Shown: in pieces, positions 7,058-13,886 of the stretch
Position numbering within the stretch: position 1 is the stretch's first letter
Layout of the letters: the number at the start of each line of letters is the position of its first letter
Source of the DNA: Oscillospiraceae bacterium
Lineage (GTDB): Bacteria > Bacillota_A > Clostridia > Oscillospirales > Oscillospiraceae
Assembly (NCBI GenBank): GCA_017549325.1
Contig: JAFYVA010000109.1
Span: 1 to 15,022 of the forward strand
Direction: 5' to 3'
Length of the DNA: 15,022 nucleotides
Notes under the pieces: generated by a model
What the model was told of the DNA's origin: nothing
Database searches by the model: none
The model's input: the letters and a program-made list of their open reading frames with translations, nothing else
Made by a program: the position numbers and the translations under genes

Positions 7058-8167
7058 ATGAGTAAGTTGAAGATCGGTATTATCGGCTGCGGCGGTATTG
7101 CAAACAACAAGCATATGCCCGCCCTTGCCAAGCTCTCTGCCAAGTGCGAGATGGTGGCATTCTGCGACGAGATCGTTGAGCGCGCTGAGAAGGCTGCCAA
7201 GGAGTACGGTACTGCTGATGCCAAGGTTTACGCCGACTATAACGAGCTGCTGGCCAATCCCGATGTGGATGTGGTTCATGTTCTGACTCCCAATGTGGCC
7301 CATGCCCCCATCACCGTCGCTGCTTTCAAGGCCGGCAAGCATGTCATGTGCGAGAAGCCCATGGCTCACTGCTCCGCCGATGCCAAGGCCATGCTGGATG
7401 CATGGAAGGCCTCCGGTAAGAAGTTCACCATCGGTTACCAGAACCGTTTCCGTCCCGAGGTGCAGATGCTGCACAAGTGCTGTGAGAACGACGAGCTGGG
7501 CGAGATCTACTTTGCTAAGGCTCACGCCATCCGTCGCCGCGCCGTTCCCACCTGGGGCGTGTTCCCCAACAAGGCCCTGCAGGGCGGTGGCCCCCTGATC
7601 GACATCGGCACCCATGCTCTGGACATGACGCTGTGGATGATGGACAACTATGAGCCCGTTTCCGTTACCGGTCAGGTGTTCTATAAGCTGGGCAATCTGC
7701 CCCAGGCCACTGAGGGCAATATGTTTGGCCCCTGGGATCCCGAGACCTACGAGGTGGAGGACTCCGCTTTCGGTATGATCAAGTTTGCCAACGGCGCTGC
7801 CGTGCAGCTGGAGGCATCCTGGGCCATCAATATGCAGACCTCCCGCGAGGCTTCCACCACTCTGTGCGGTACCAAGGCCGGTGCTGAGGTGTATTCCGGC
7901 ATGAGCTTCCCCCAGAACAAGCTGATCATCAACCGCGGCCACAACGGTCTGCTGACCGACGAGGAGATCTGCGGCGCCGGTAACGTGGCTTACTTCGAGG
8001 GCGGTCTGGGCGAGGAGCCCGGTCTGGCCGAGGCCCGTCAGTGGCTCGACGCCATCGTCAACGACACCGATCCTCTGGTCAAGCCCGAGCAGGCTTACAA
8101 GGTCACCCAGATTCTGGAGGCCATCTATGAGTCCGCTGCCACCGGCAAGGAGATCGTTCTGGACTAA
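7058..8167 (+). CDS. Gfo/Idh/MocA-family oxidoreductase, candidate glycoside 3-dehydrogenase (DgpA-like role)
   Basis: 369 residues. An N-terminal Rossmann fold has GIIGCGGIA (7-15) for NAD(P) binding, the conserved EKP (99-101) with the catalytic-type lysine K100, and a C-terminal alpha/beta substrate domain with D182 and H186 in IDIGTH, the usual D-x3-H arrangement. TTGGAGG precedes the ATG. The family oxidises or reduces a sugar hydroxyl with bound nicotinamide cofactor. In known C-glycoside degradation, a member of this family (DgpA) oxidises the 3-OH of the glucosyl group before the C-C bond is cleaved. Here the gene immediately precedes the alpha/beta deglycosidase-like pair (29-nt gap), which supports the same job. 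The family is certain; C3 regiochemistry and substrate are inferred from context. Confidence 0.85.
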   Translation: MSKLKIGIIGCGGIANNKHMPALAKLSAKCEMVAFCDEIVERAEKAAKEYGTADAKVYADYNELLANPDVDVVHVLTPNVAHAPITVAAFKAGKHVMCEKPMAHCSADAKAMLDAWKASGKKFTIGYQNRFRPEVQMLHKCCENDELGEIYFAKAHAIRRRAVPTWGVFPNKALQGGGPLIDIGTHALDMTLWMMDNYEPVSVTGQVFYKLGNLPQATEGNMFGPWDPETYEVEDSAFGMIKFANGAAVQLEASWAINMQTSREASTTLCGTKAGAEVYSGMSFPQNKLIINRGHNGLLTDEEICGAGNVAYFEGGLGEEPGLAEARQWLDAIVNDTDPLVKPEQAYKVTQILEAIYESAATGKEIVLD

Positions 8168-8196
8168 GTTTTCCAACATAACAGGAGGAAAGAATT

Positions 8197-9204
8197 ATGA
8201 GCATCAAAACCTGCGTGAGCCTGTACAGTCTGCAGGATGAATATCTCAACCACCGCATGGATCTGGCGCAGTGCATGCGCTATGTCAAGGAGTGTGGTGC
8301 CGAGGGCGTGGAGATCCTGCCCGATCAGATGATCAAGGGTACGCCTCACCCCTCTGATGAGGAGCTGAAGAAGTGGCACGAAGCTGTGGCCGAGACCGGC
8401 CTCAAGCCCGTGATCGCCGATGTGTTCCTCAACACCAATCTCTATAAGAACCGTACCCTGACCCGCCGTGAGTGCATCGATATGCTCATCGACGAGATCA
8501 AGCTGGCCGACAAGATGGGCATCCGTATGCTGCGTCTTGTCTCCATGGTGCCGTATTGGGTCCTGGAGCCCCTGCTGCCTTACTGCGAGCAGTACGATGT
8601 GGCTGTCGCCGTGGAAGTCCATGCAGGTATGGCCTTCGATGAGCCTGCTACGCTGGCTTTCATCGAGGAGATGAAGCGCCTGGACAGCAAGTATATCGGC
8701 CTCGTCATCGACACCGGTATCTTCTGCCGCCGCTTCCCCCGTGTCGTGCGTCAGTATGAGGAGTCCGTTGGTTCCAGCCCCGTGATGTTTGACTTCATCG
8801 AGTCCACCTTCGATGACAACGGCGGCGATTTCCATCAGTATATGAAAAAGGCCGGCTGGAAGTTCCCCGCCGAGATCGATGCTCAGCTCAATGATCACGA
8901 CCGCATGATGGCCCACATCATGGACGGCTATGAGAACTATCCCTATGAGGTTATGGACGAGTACCTGCCCTATATCAAGCACTTCCACTTCAAGATGTTT
9001 GAGATGACCGAAGAGGGTCCCGAGTACTCCATGGACTACAAGAGCCTCCTGCAGTACCTCCACGATCACAACTGGAGCGGTTATGTCTCCAGCGAGTACG
9101 AGGGCAACCGCTTTACGCTGGCGGGTATGCCTATGCAGGAGAAGAAGCAGGTTGCCATGCAGCAGGCCTATCTGCGTAAGTGCCTGCAGGAAATTCAGGG
9201 TTAA
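8197..9204 (+). CDS. C-glycoside deglycosidase alpha-subunit-like protein (DgpC type, sugar phosphate isomerase/epimerase fold)
   Basis: 335 residues of the xylose-isomerase-like/AP-endonuclease-2 TIM-barrel superfamily. Candidate divalent-metal ligands fall at the expected strand ends: E140 (VEVH), D172 (VIDTG), H262 or H264 (KHFHFK) and E300 (SSEYEG). H142, two residues after the first ligand, is placed where the alpha subunit of known C-glycoside deglycosidases has its catalytic base. In that system DgpB-DgpC or CarB-CarC cleaves the 3-oxo-C-glycoside by metal-assisted elimination rather than hydrolysis. At about 335 residues it is longer than ordinary epimerases, as DgpC homologs are. AGGAGG precedes the ATG; the beta subunit gene follows after 15 nt. 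A 3-keto-O-glycoside lyase is the main alternative. Confidence 0.8.
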   Translation: MSIKTCVSLYSLQDEYLNHRMDLAQCMRYVKECGAEGVEILPDQMIKGTPHPSDEELKKWHEAVAETGLKPVIADVFLNTNLYKNRTLTRRECIDMLIDEIKLADKMGIRMLRLVSMVPYWVLEPLLPYCEQYDVAVAVEVHAGMAFDEPATLAFIEEMKRLDSKYIGLVIDTGIFCRRFPRVVRQYEESVGSSPVMFDFIESTFDDNGGDFHQYMKKAGWKFPAEIDAQLNDHDRMMAHIMDGYENYPYEVMDEYLPYIKHFHFKMFEMTEEGPEYSMDYKSLLQYLHDHNWSGYVSSEYEGNRFTLAGMPMQEKKQVAMQQAYLRKCLQEIQG

Positions 9205-9219
9205 GGAGGGAACAGGACG

Positions 9220-9609
9220 ATGTTTGACAACAATGTATTCATCAAGGGTTCCTGCCGCAATGTGGTGGAGAACGATGCCTGCATCGGTTACGAGCTGCAG
9301 ACCAACATCACCTATTACCGTGGTATTCCTCTGTCCATGCTGGAGTTCATCAAGGTCAATGTGGACGGTGCTGAGGCTGACGGCAATGCCATCCGCGTCA
9401 GTGTGGACGGCTGCGATTGGTTCACTCTGAGCGAGGCCGAGACCGTCACCACCTACAAGTGGGAGTACGGCGAGCCCCTGTACATCCGTGTGCTGGGCGA
9501 GGGCCTTTCCAAGGGCGAGCATAGTGTGACGCTGACGGTTGCCACCCGCACTGCCTATATCCCTGTGCCTCTGGTGGGCATCAAGGAGCGCAAGGTCATT
9601 ATTGACTGA
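9220..9609 (+). CDS. C-glycoside deglycosidase beta-subunit-like protein (DgpB type, DUF6379-like)
   Basis: 129 residues, no signal peptide, predicted mostly beta-strand. Recognisable family segments are the MFDNN start with RNVVEN (13-18), YYRGIPLSM (32-40), WEYGEP (81-86), LSKGEHSVTL (96-105) and YIPVPL (113-118). I recognise these as the small beta-sandwich protein that partners the TIM-barrel alpha subunit in C-glycoside deglycosidases (DgpB, CarB; DUF6379-like). The beta subunit has no metal site of its own and completes the active-site wall of the alpha subunit. AAGGAGGG precedes the ATG and the gene lies 15 nt after the alpha subunit, so the two are surely co-translated. The pairing is the strongest evidence that this operon is not generic sugar metabolism. 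Confidence 0.82.
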   Translation: MFDNNVFIKGSCRNVVENDACIGYELQTNITYYRGIPLSMLEFIKVNVDGAEADGNAIRVSVDGCDWFTLSEAETVTTYKWEYGEPLYIRVLGEGLSKGEHSVTLTVATRTAYIPVPLVGIKERKVIID

Positions 9610-9626
9610 GAAAATGTCTATTCATC

Positions 9627-9656
9627 CTACTCGGTGCGCTGCTGCGCACCGAGTAG
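9627..9656 (+). repeat. Strong intercistronic hairpin between the beta subunit and the second TIM-barrel gene
   Basis: A perfect 13-bp stem (9627-9639 with 9644-9656) and a TGCT loop occupy the only sizeable gap in the operon (75 nt). No T-run follows, so it is not a standard terminator. It could protect the upstream mRNA 3' end, adjust expression between the first three and last three genes, or act as a partial stop. Confidence 0.65.
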
Positions 9657-9684
9657 ATGTGCTTTATGAAAAGGAGATAAAACT

Positions 9685-10593
9685 ATGAAATTAGGTCTTG
9701 TATCCGCCATTCTGGACGGTTGGAATCTGGAAGAAATGCTGGCCGAGTCTGCCAAGGCCGGCTATTCCTGCGTGGAAGTGGCCTGCTGGCCCGCCGGTAA
9801 GGCTGAGCGCCGTTATGCCGGTGTCAGCCACATCGATGTGACCAACACCGACCCCGCTTATATCGCTGAGGTGAAGGCTCTGTTCGCCAAGTACAACATG
9901 ACCATCACTTCTCTGGCTTTCTATCCCAACGCCCTCGATCCTGAGAAGGGCCCTGCCGCTGTGGAGCATCTGTATCACCTGATCGAGATGAGCGCCCTGC
10001 TGGGTGTCAACATGGTCACCACCTTCATCGGCCGCGATCAGAATAAGACTGTGGAGGAGAATATCGAACTGGCTAAGGCTGTCTGGACTCCCATTCTCAC
10101 TTACGCAAAGGAAAAGGGCGTGAAGGTGGCCATCGAGAACTGCCCCATGCTCTTCGGCGCCGATCAGTGGCCCGGCGGCCAGAACATCTTCACCACGCCC
10201 GCCAACTGGGAGAAGATCTTTGCAGCACTGCCTTTTGACAACCTGGGCATCAACTACGATCCCAGCCACTTCATCTGGCAGATGATCGATTACATCAAGC
10301 CCATCTACGAGTTCCGTGACAAAATCTTCCACGTTCACATTAAGGACATCAAACTTTACAAAGATCGTCTTGACCGCGTGGGCGTTATGGGTTATCCTTT
10401 AGAGTATATGTCGCCCAAGCTGCCCGGTTTGGGTGATGTGGACTGGGGCAAGTATATCTCCGCCCTCACCGACATCGGTTACGATGGTCCCGTGTGCATC
10501 GAGGTGGAGGATAAGGCTTTTGAGAACAGCAAGGAGCGCATTGTGGACTCCATCGTTCTGAGCGCCCGCTACATGAACCAGTTCGTGATCTAA
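9685..10593 (+). CDS. Sugar phosphate isomerase/epimerase-family TIM-barrel protein, second lyase/isomerase of the operon
   Basis: 302 residues, xylose-isomerase-like TIM barrel. Candidate metal ligands are E151 (AIENCP), D192 with H195 (NYDPSH), H216 or H218 (FHVHIKD) and E273 (CIEVED), the standard set for this superfamily, so it should be an active metal enzyme. GGAGAT precedes the ATG. It differs clearly from the alpha subunit encoded upstream: it is shorter and lacks the EVH arrangement. It probably handles a different step, for example cleavage of 3-oxo-O-glycosides, isomerisation of a 3-oxo-sugar, or epimerisation. Homologs in gut bacteria and Bacteroides act on 3-keto-glycosides, which suits this context, but sequence alone does not select among these reactions. 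Confidence 0.8.
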   Translation: MKLGLVSAILDGWNLEEMLAESAKAGYSCVEVACWPAGKAERRYAGVSHIDVTNTDPAYIAEVKALFAKYNMTITSLAFYPNALDPEKGPAAVEHLYHLIEMSALLGVNMVTTFIGRDQNKTVEENIELAKAVWTPILTYAKEKGVKVAIENCPMLFGADQWPGGQNIFTTPANWEKIFAALPFDNLGINYDPSHFIWQMIDYIKPIYEFRDKIFHVHIKDIKLYKDRLDRVGVMGYPLEYMSPKLPGLGDVDWGKYISALTDIGYDGPVCIEVEDKAFENSKERIVDSIVLSARYMNQFVI

Positions 10594-10611
10594 AACCAAG
10601 GAGAAGGCATC

Positions 10612-11730
10612 ATGAAAAACATTGCACTTTTGGGCTGCGGCGGTATGGGCAAGGGCCACGCCAAGGCCATTGCCACCGGCAGCGGAAATCCCATCTGGGC
10701 CGGCATTCCCGGCATCCCCGAGGGTAAACTCCACGAGACCGACTCTGATGTGAATACCGTCCTGACCCTTTCCGGTGTGTATGACATCGATCCGGCCTGC
10801 ATGGAGTGGGCCGCTGCACAGGGCTATCACCTGTACGACAGCTATGAAGCCATTCTGGCCGATCCCAGTGTGGATATCGTGCTGATTGCCACTCCCAACC
10901 ACCTCCACAAGGAGGAGGCTATTGCCGCTATGCGCGCCGGTAAGCATGTCATGTGTGAAAAGCCTGTCATGATGAACAGCGCCGAGCTGGAAGAGGTCAT
11001 GGCCGTGGCAAAGGAGACCGGCAAGGTTTTCTATCCCCGCCAGAACCGTCGTTGGGACGAGGACTATAAGATCGTCCAGAAGATCTACGATGAGAAGCTG
11101 GTAGGCCAGGTGTTCAATATCGAGTGCCGTGTTCTCGGCTCCCGCGGTATTCCCGGTGACTGGCGCGGTCAGAAGGAATTCGGCGGCGGCATGATGCTGG
11201 ACTGGGGCGTCCATCTGTTGGATCGCCTGTTGGTCATGGTTCCTGAGAAGGTGAAGCATGTTTTCTGCTCCCTCACCAACATCACCAATCAGGAGGTTGA
11301 CGATGGCTTTAAGATGCACCTGACCTTCGAGAGCGGCCTCACCGCCGTGCTGGAGGTTGGTACCTGCCATTTCGCCAATCCTCCTCTGTGGTATGTGGCC
11401 GGTACCGACGGTACTGCCGTTATCAACAACTGGGAGTGCGAGGGTAAGCTGGTGCGCCTGAGCTCCTGGGAGGACAAGGACGCTGTTCCCATTCTGGCCG
11501 GAGCCGGTCTGACCAAGACCATGGCACCCCGCGGTGACGGATCTACCCAGACGCTGCCTCTGCCCAAGGTGGAATTCGACAACAACGAGCTGTACATGAA
11601 TATGGTGGCTGCCATTGACGGCACTGCCGAGCAGATCGTTACCTGCGAGCAGGCTCTGCGCGTGATGCGTCTGATGGAGGCAGCTACGCTCTCTTCCCAG
11701 ACCCACACTGTGGTGAATTTTGAGGAGTAA
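10612..11730 (+). CDS. Second Gfo/Idh/MocA-family oxidoreductase, candidate 3-oxo-sugar reductase
   Basis: 372 residues. It has LLGCGGMG (7-14) for the nicotinamide cofactor, EKP (116-118) with K117, and a D197-x3-H201 catalytic-type pair (LDWGVH). Unusually, about 25 extra residues, Gly/Pro-rich then acidic, sit between the first helix and second strand of the Rossmann domain (roughly 22-50), close to where the cofactor ribose binds. The overall similarity to the first oxidoreductase is only family-level, so it is not a recent duplicate. AAGGAG precedes the ATG. The best guess is that it reduces the released 3-oxo-hexose back to hexose, balancing the cofactor reduced in the first step. It could instead oxidise a second class of glycoside. 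Confidence 0.82.
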   Translation: MKNIALLGCGGMGKGHAKAIATGSGNPIWAGIPGIPEGKLHETDSDVNTVLTLSGVYDIDPACMEWAAAQGYHLYDSYEAILADPSVDIVLIATPNHLHKEEAIAAMRAGKHVMCEKPVMMNSAELEEVMAVAKETGKVFYPRQNRRWDEDYKIVQKIYDEKLVGQVFNIECRVLGSRGIPGDWRGQKEFGGGMMLDWGVHLLDRLLVMVPEKVKHVFCSLTNITNQEVDDGFKMHLTFESGLTAVLEVGTCHFANPPLWYVAGTDGTAVINNWECEGKLVRLSSWEDKDAVPILAGAGLTKTMAPRGDGSTQTLPLPKVEFDNNELYMNMVAAIDGTAEQIVTCEQALRVMRLMEAATLSSQTHTVVNFEE

Positions 11731-11734
11731 GACT

Positions 11735-12673
11735 ATGAAAAAGTACGTATTCGGCATTGATTTGGGCGGTACTACCGTCAAGCTGGGCCTGTTTACCATC
11801 AGTGGTGAGCTGCTGGATAAGTGGGAAATTGTGACGCGTACCGATAACGGTGGCGAGGCCATTCTCCCCGACATTGCTGCAGCGCTGGAAGGGAAGATGA
11901 CGGAGAAGGGGATCGCTGCCGACGAGGTAGCCGGTGCCGGTCTCGGTGTTCCCGGTGCCGTTCTGGAGGATCGCTATGTCAAGCCCTGCGTCAACCTCAA
12001 CGGTTGGGGCGGCGATGTGGCAGGAATGCTGTCCGAGCGCTGCGGTTTCCCTGTCAAGGCGCTCAATGATGCCAACGCTGCGGCTCTTGGTGAGATGTGG
12101 CTGGGCGGCGGCAAGGGCCACGACAATGTGGTGTTCGTCACGCTGGGTACCGGCGTAGGCGGCGGCATCATCGTGGATGGCAAGCTGCTCTCCGGTGTCC
12201 ATGGCGCCGGTGGAGAGATTGGCCATATCAAAGTCAATCCCCACGAGACGGTAAATTGCGGCTGCGGTAAGAAGGGCTGCCTGGAGCAGTATGCTTCCGC
12301 TACCGGCATTGTCCGTAAGGCAAAGGCTCTCCTTGCTGAGAGCGAAAAGCCCTCTGCTCTGCGCCAGTTTGAGAATGTTACCGCCAAGGATGTCTTTGAC
12401 TGCGCCAAGGCGGGCGATGAGCTGGCACTGGAAGTGGTGGCGTTCTTTGGCCGCACACTGGGTCGTGCACTGGCTTGCATCTCCTGCGTCTGCGATCCCG
12501 AGATCTTCGTGATCGGTGGCGGTGTCTCTGCTGCCGGCCAGATCATTCTCGATACGCTGCGCGACGTGTTTGTTGCCAACGCATTCCCCGCATCGGAGGG
12601 TACGGATTTCGCCCTTGCCTCTTTGGGCAATGATGCCGGTATCTGCGGTGCAGCCAAAATGGTCTGCGAATAA
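11735..12673 (+). CDS. ROK-family sugar kinase (glucokinase-like)
   Basis: 312 residues. It has an ATP phosphate loop DLGGTT (9-14), a catalytic aspartate D112 in LNDANAA, GTGVGGG (138-144), the sugar-binding E161 and H164 in GEIGHIKV, and the ROK zinc-type cluster C175-G-C-GKKG-C182-LE. No N-terminal HTH is present, so it is a kinase rather than a ROK repressor. It phosphorylates a hexose, most likely glucose, at O6 in the cytoplasm, feeding glycolysis. Start: the ATG at 11735 follows TGAGGAG; an in-frame TTG at 11720 lacks a ribosome site and would overlap the previous gene. It is last in the operon, 4 nt after the second oxidoreductase, fitting a terminal role of trapping the released sugar. 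Glucose specificity is probable rather than shown. Confidence 0.9.
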   Translation: MKKYVFGIDLGGTTVKLGLFTISGELLDKWEIVTRTDNGGEAILPDIAAALEGKMTEKGIAADEVAGAGLGVPGAVLEDRYVKPCVNLNGWGGDVAGMLSERCGFPVKALNDANAAALGEMWLGGGKGHDNVVFVTLGTGVGGGIIVDGKLLSGVHGAGGEIGHIKVNPHETVNCGCGKKGCLEQYASATGIVRKAKALLAESEKPSALRQFENVTAKDVFDCAKAGDELALEVVAFFGRTLGRALACISCVCDPEIFVIGGGVSAAGQIILDTLRDVFVANAFPASEGTDFALASLGNDAGICGAAKMVCE

Positions 12674-12690
12674 TTATAAAAGACAAAGAA

Positions 12691-12720
12691 AAACTGCCTC
12701 TCCGTTGGGAGAGGCAGTTT
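12691..12720. terminator. Bidirectional terminator between the glycoside operon and nagA
   Basis: A perfect 13-bp stem (12691-12703 with 12708-12720) with a GTTG loop lies between convergent genes. A-rich sequence on the left and T-rich sequence on the right give U-tracts on both strands, so it should end both the ROK kinase transcript and the nagA transcript. Confidence 0.88.
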
Positions 12721-12732
12721 TGTTATGCAATC

Positions 12733-13863
12733 TTACAGTTCTTTGCCGGCGAGGAACACACGCTTTTCTTTATAGTCAGCGCTGCACACCAGAAAGTCAG
12801 CGACCTTACCCTCGGTGATGCTGCCCACGACGCCGTCGGCATTGATGGCGCAGGCGGGATTGAACGTTGCGGCACGAACGGCATCTTCCTCGGCGATACC
12901 GAAGGAGATCGCGTTCACCATAGACTGATAGAGGTTCACCGCGGAGCAGGCGATGGTACCGTCGGCCAGACGGGCCACGCCGTTGCGCAGCCATGCAGAC
13001 TGGCCGCCCAGATCAAACTCGCTGCCCTCGGCCATACCGCAGCAGCGGCCGGAGTCGGAAACCAGCACCATGCGCTCGCCGCCGAACATGGAGAAGGCCA
13101 GACGCACGGAGGCAGGATGGACATGGAGACCGTCGCAGATCAGCTCGGCACGGACATTTTTGTTCTCCACAGCAGCGGGAATCACGCCGGGATTGCGGTG
13201 ATGGATACCGGGCATGGCGTTGAACAGATGGGTCAGATGGGTTGCGCCGGAATCGAACGCCATCTTGGCATCGTCATAAGCGGCGTCGGTGTGTGCCACG
13301 GATACGGTGCACAACTCCTTGGCCTGCTGGATAAACTCCTTGGCGCCGGGCAGCTCAGGCGCCACATCCACGATGCGAACCAGACCGCCGCAATCCTCCT
13401 GCAGTTTGCGGAATCCGTCAAAATCGGGCTCCTTGAGGTAGTCGGCATTCTGTGCGCCGCGCTTATTGTAGGAGAAGTAGGGACCCTCCATCTGGATGCC
13501 GCGCAGCACGGACAGACCCTCCAGATTCTCGTCCACCAGACGGCGGGCATTGCCAAAAGCCTTGGCAAGATTCTCGTAAGGCAAAGTCATAGAAGCGGGG
13601 GCAAAGGAGGTGATGCCAACAGAGGCGTAATAGGCGGCCATAGCCTTGAGACCGTCATAGTTGCCGTCGGAAAAGTCGTAGGCGCAGTTGCCGTGGCTAT
13701 GGACATCAATGAGGCCGGGGATGACGGTGGCGCCCTGCAGATCAATGGCGTCCTCGGGGACGTTTTCGGGAAGGATGGCACCGAAGTGGCCGTCCTTCAC
13801 CTCAAAGGCACCGGTGTGGAACGTAAAATCATCGCAGAAGATGCGGGCATTTTTATAAAACAT
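12733..13863 (-). CDS. nagA: N-acetylglucosamine-6-phosphate deacetylase
   Basis: 376 residues, amidohydrolase fold. Key motifs are DVHSHG (53-58; H55 and H57), MEGPY with E126 as metal ligand, H191 in AHTDA, THLFNAM (210-216), GLHVHP (245-250) and D270 in LVSDSG as the likely catalytic aspartate. It removes acetate from GlcNAc-6-phosphate in the cytoplasm, giving glucosamine-6-phosphate for glycolysis or wall synthesis. Length and motif order are normal. The chosen ATG follows GGGAGGT; an in-frame ATG 21 nt upstream has no ribosome site and would include it within the coding sequence. It lies 23 nt downstream of a membrane protein gene on the same strand and is presumably transcribed from that gene's promoter. 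No nagB is visible here. It has no evident link to the glycoside operon beyond adjacency. Confidence 0.93.
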   Translation of the reverse strand: MFYKNARIFCDDFTFHTGAFEVKDGHFGAILPENVPEDAIDLQGATVIPGLIDVHSHGNCAYDFSDGNYDGLKAMAAYYASVGITSFAPASMTLPYENLAKAFGNARRLVDENLEGLSVLRGIQMEGPYFSYNKRGAQNADYLKEPDFDGFRKLQEDCGGLVRIVDVAPELPGAKEFIQQAKELCTVSVAHTDAAYDDAKMAFDSGATHLTHLFNAMPGIHHRNPGVIPAAVENKNVRAELICDGLHVHPASVRLAFSMFGGERMVLVSDSGRCCGMAEGSEFDLGGQSAWLRNGVARLADGTIACSAVNLYQSMVNAISFGIAEEDAVRAATFNPACAINADGVVGSITEGKVADFLVCSADYKEKRVFLAGKEL

Positions 13864-13886
13864 AGAATAAACCTCCCATTTCATAT

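Noticed and set aside
8164..9522. Long minus-strand frame opposite the alpha and beta subunit genes; similarly 7028-8179 and 10399-11874
   Set aside because: They span real gene boundaries of well-supported sense genes and encode low-complexity His/Leu/Gly-rich products without ribosome sites.
6989..9647. 11-nt complementary match between the leader dyad (6989-6999) and the intercistronic hairpin (9637-9647)
   Set aside because: The sequence is a low-complexity GCAGCAGCG type that can recur by chance; no further extension supports a functional pairing.
11720..11734. TTG start for the ROK kinase
   Set aside because: It lacks a ribosome site and would overlap the previous gene; the ATG at 11735 has GAGGAG in place and gives the usual ROK N-terminus.
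13864..13884. Upstream ATG as nagA start
   Set aside because: No ribosome site precedes it, and the GGGAGGT that serves the ATG at 13863 would lie within the coding sequence.
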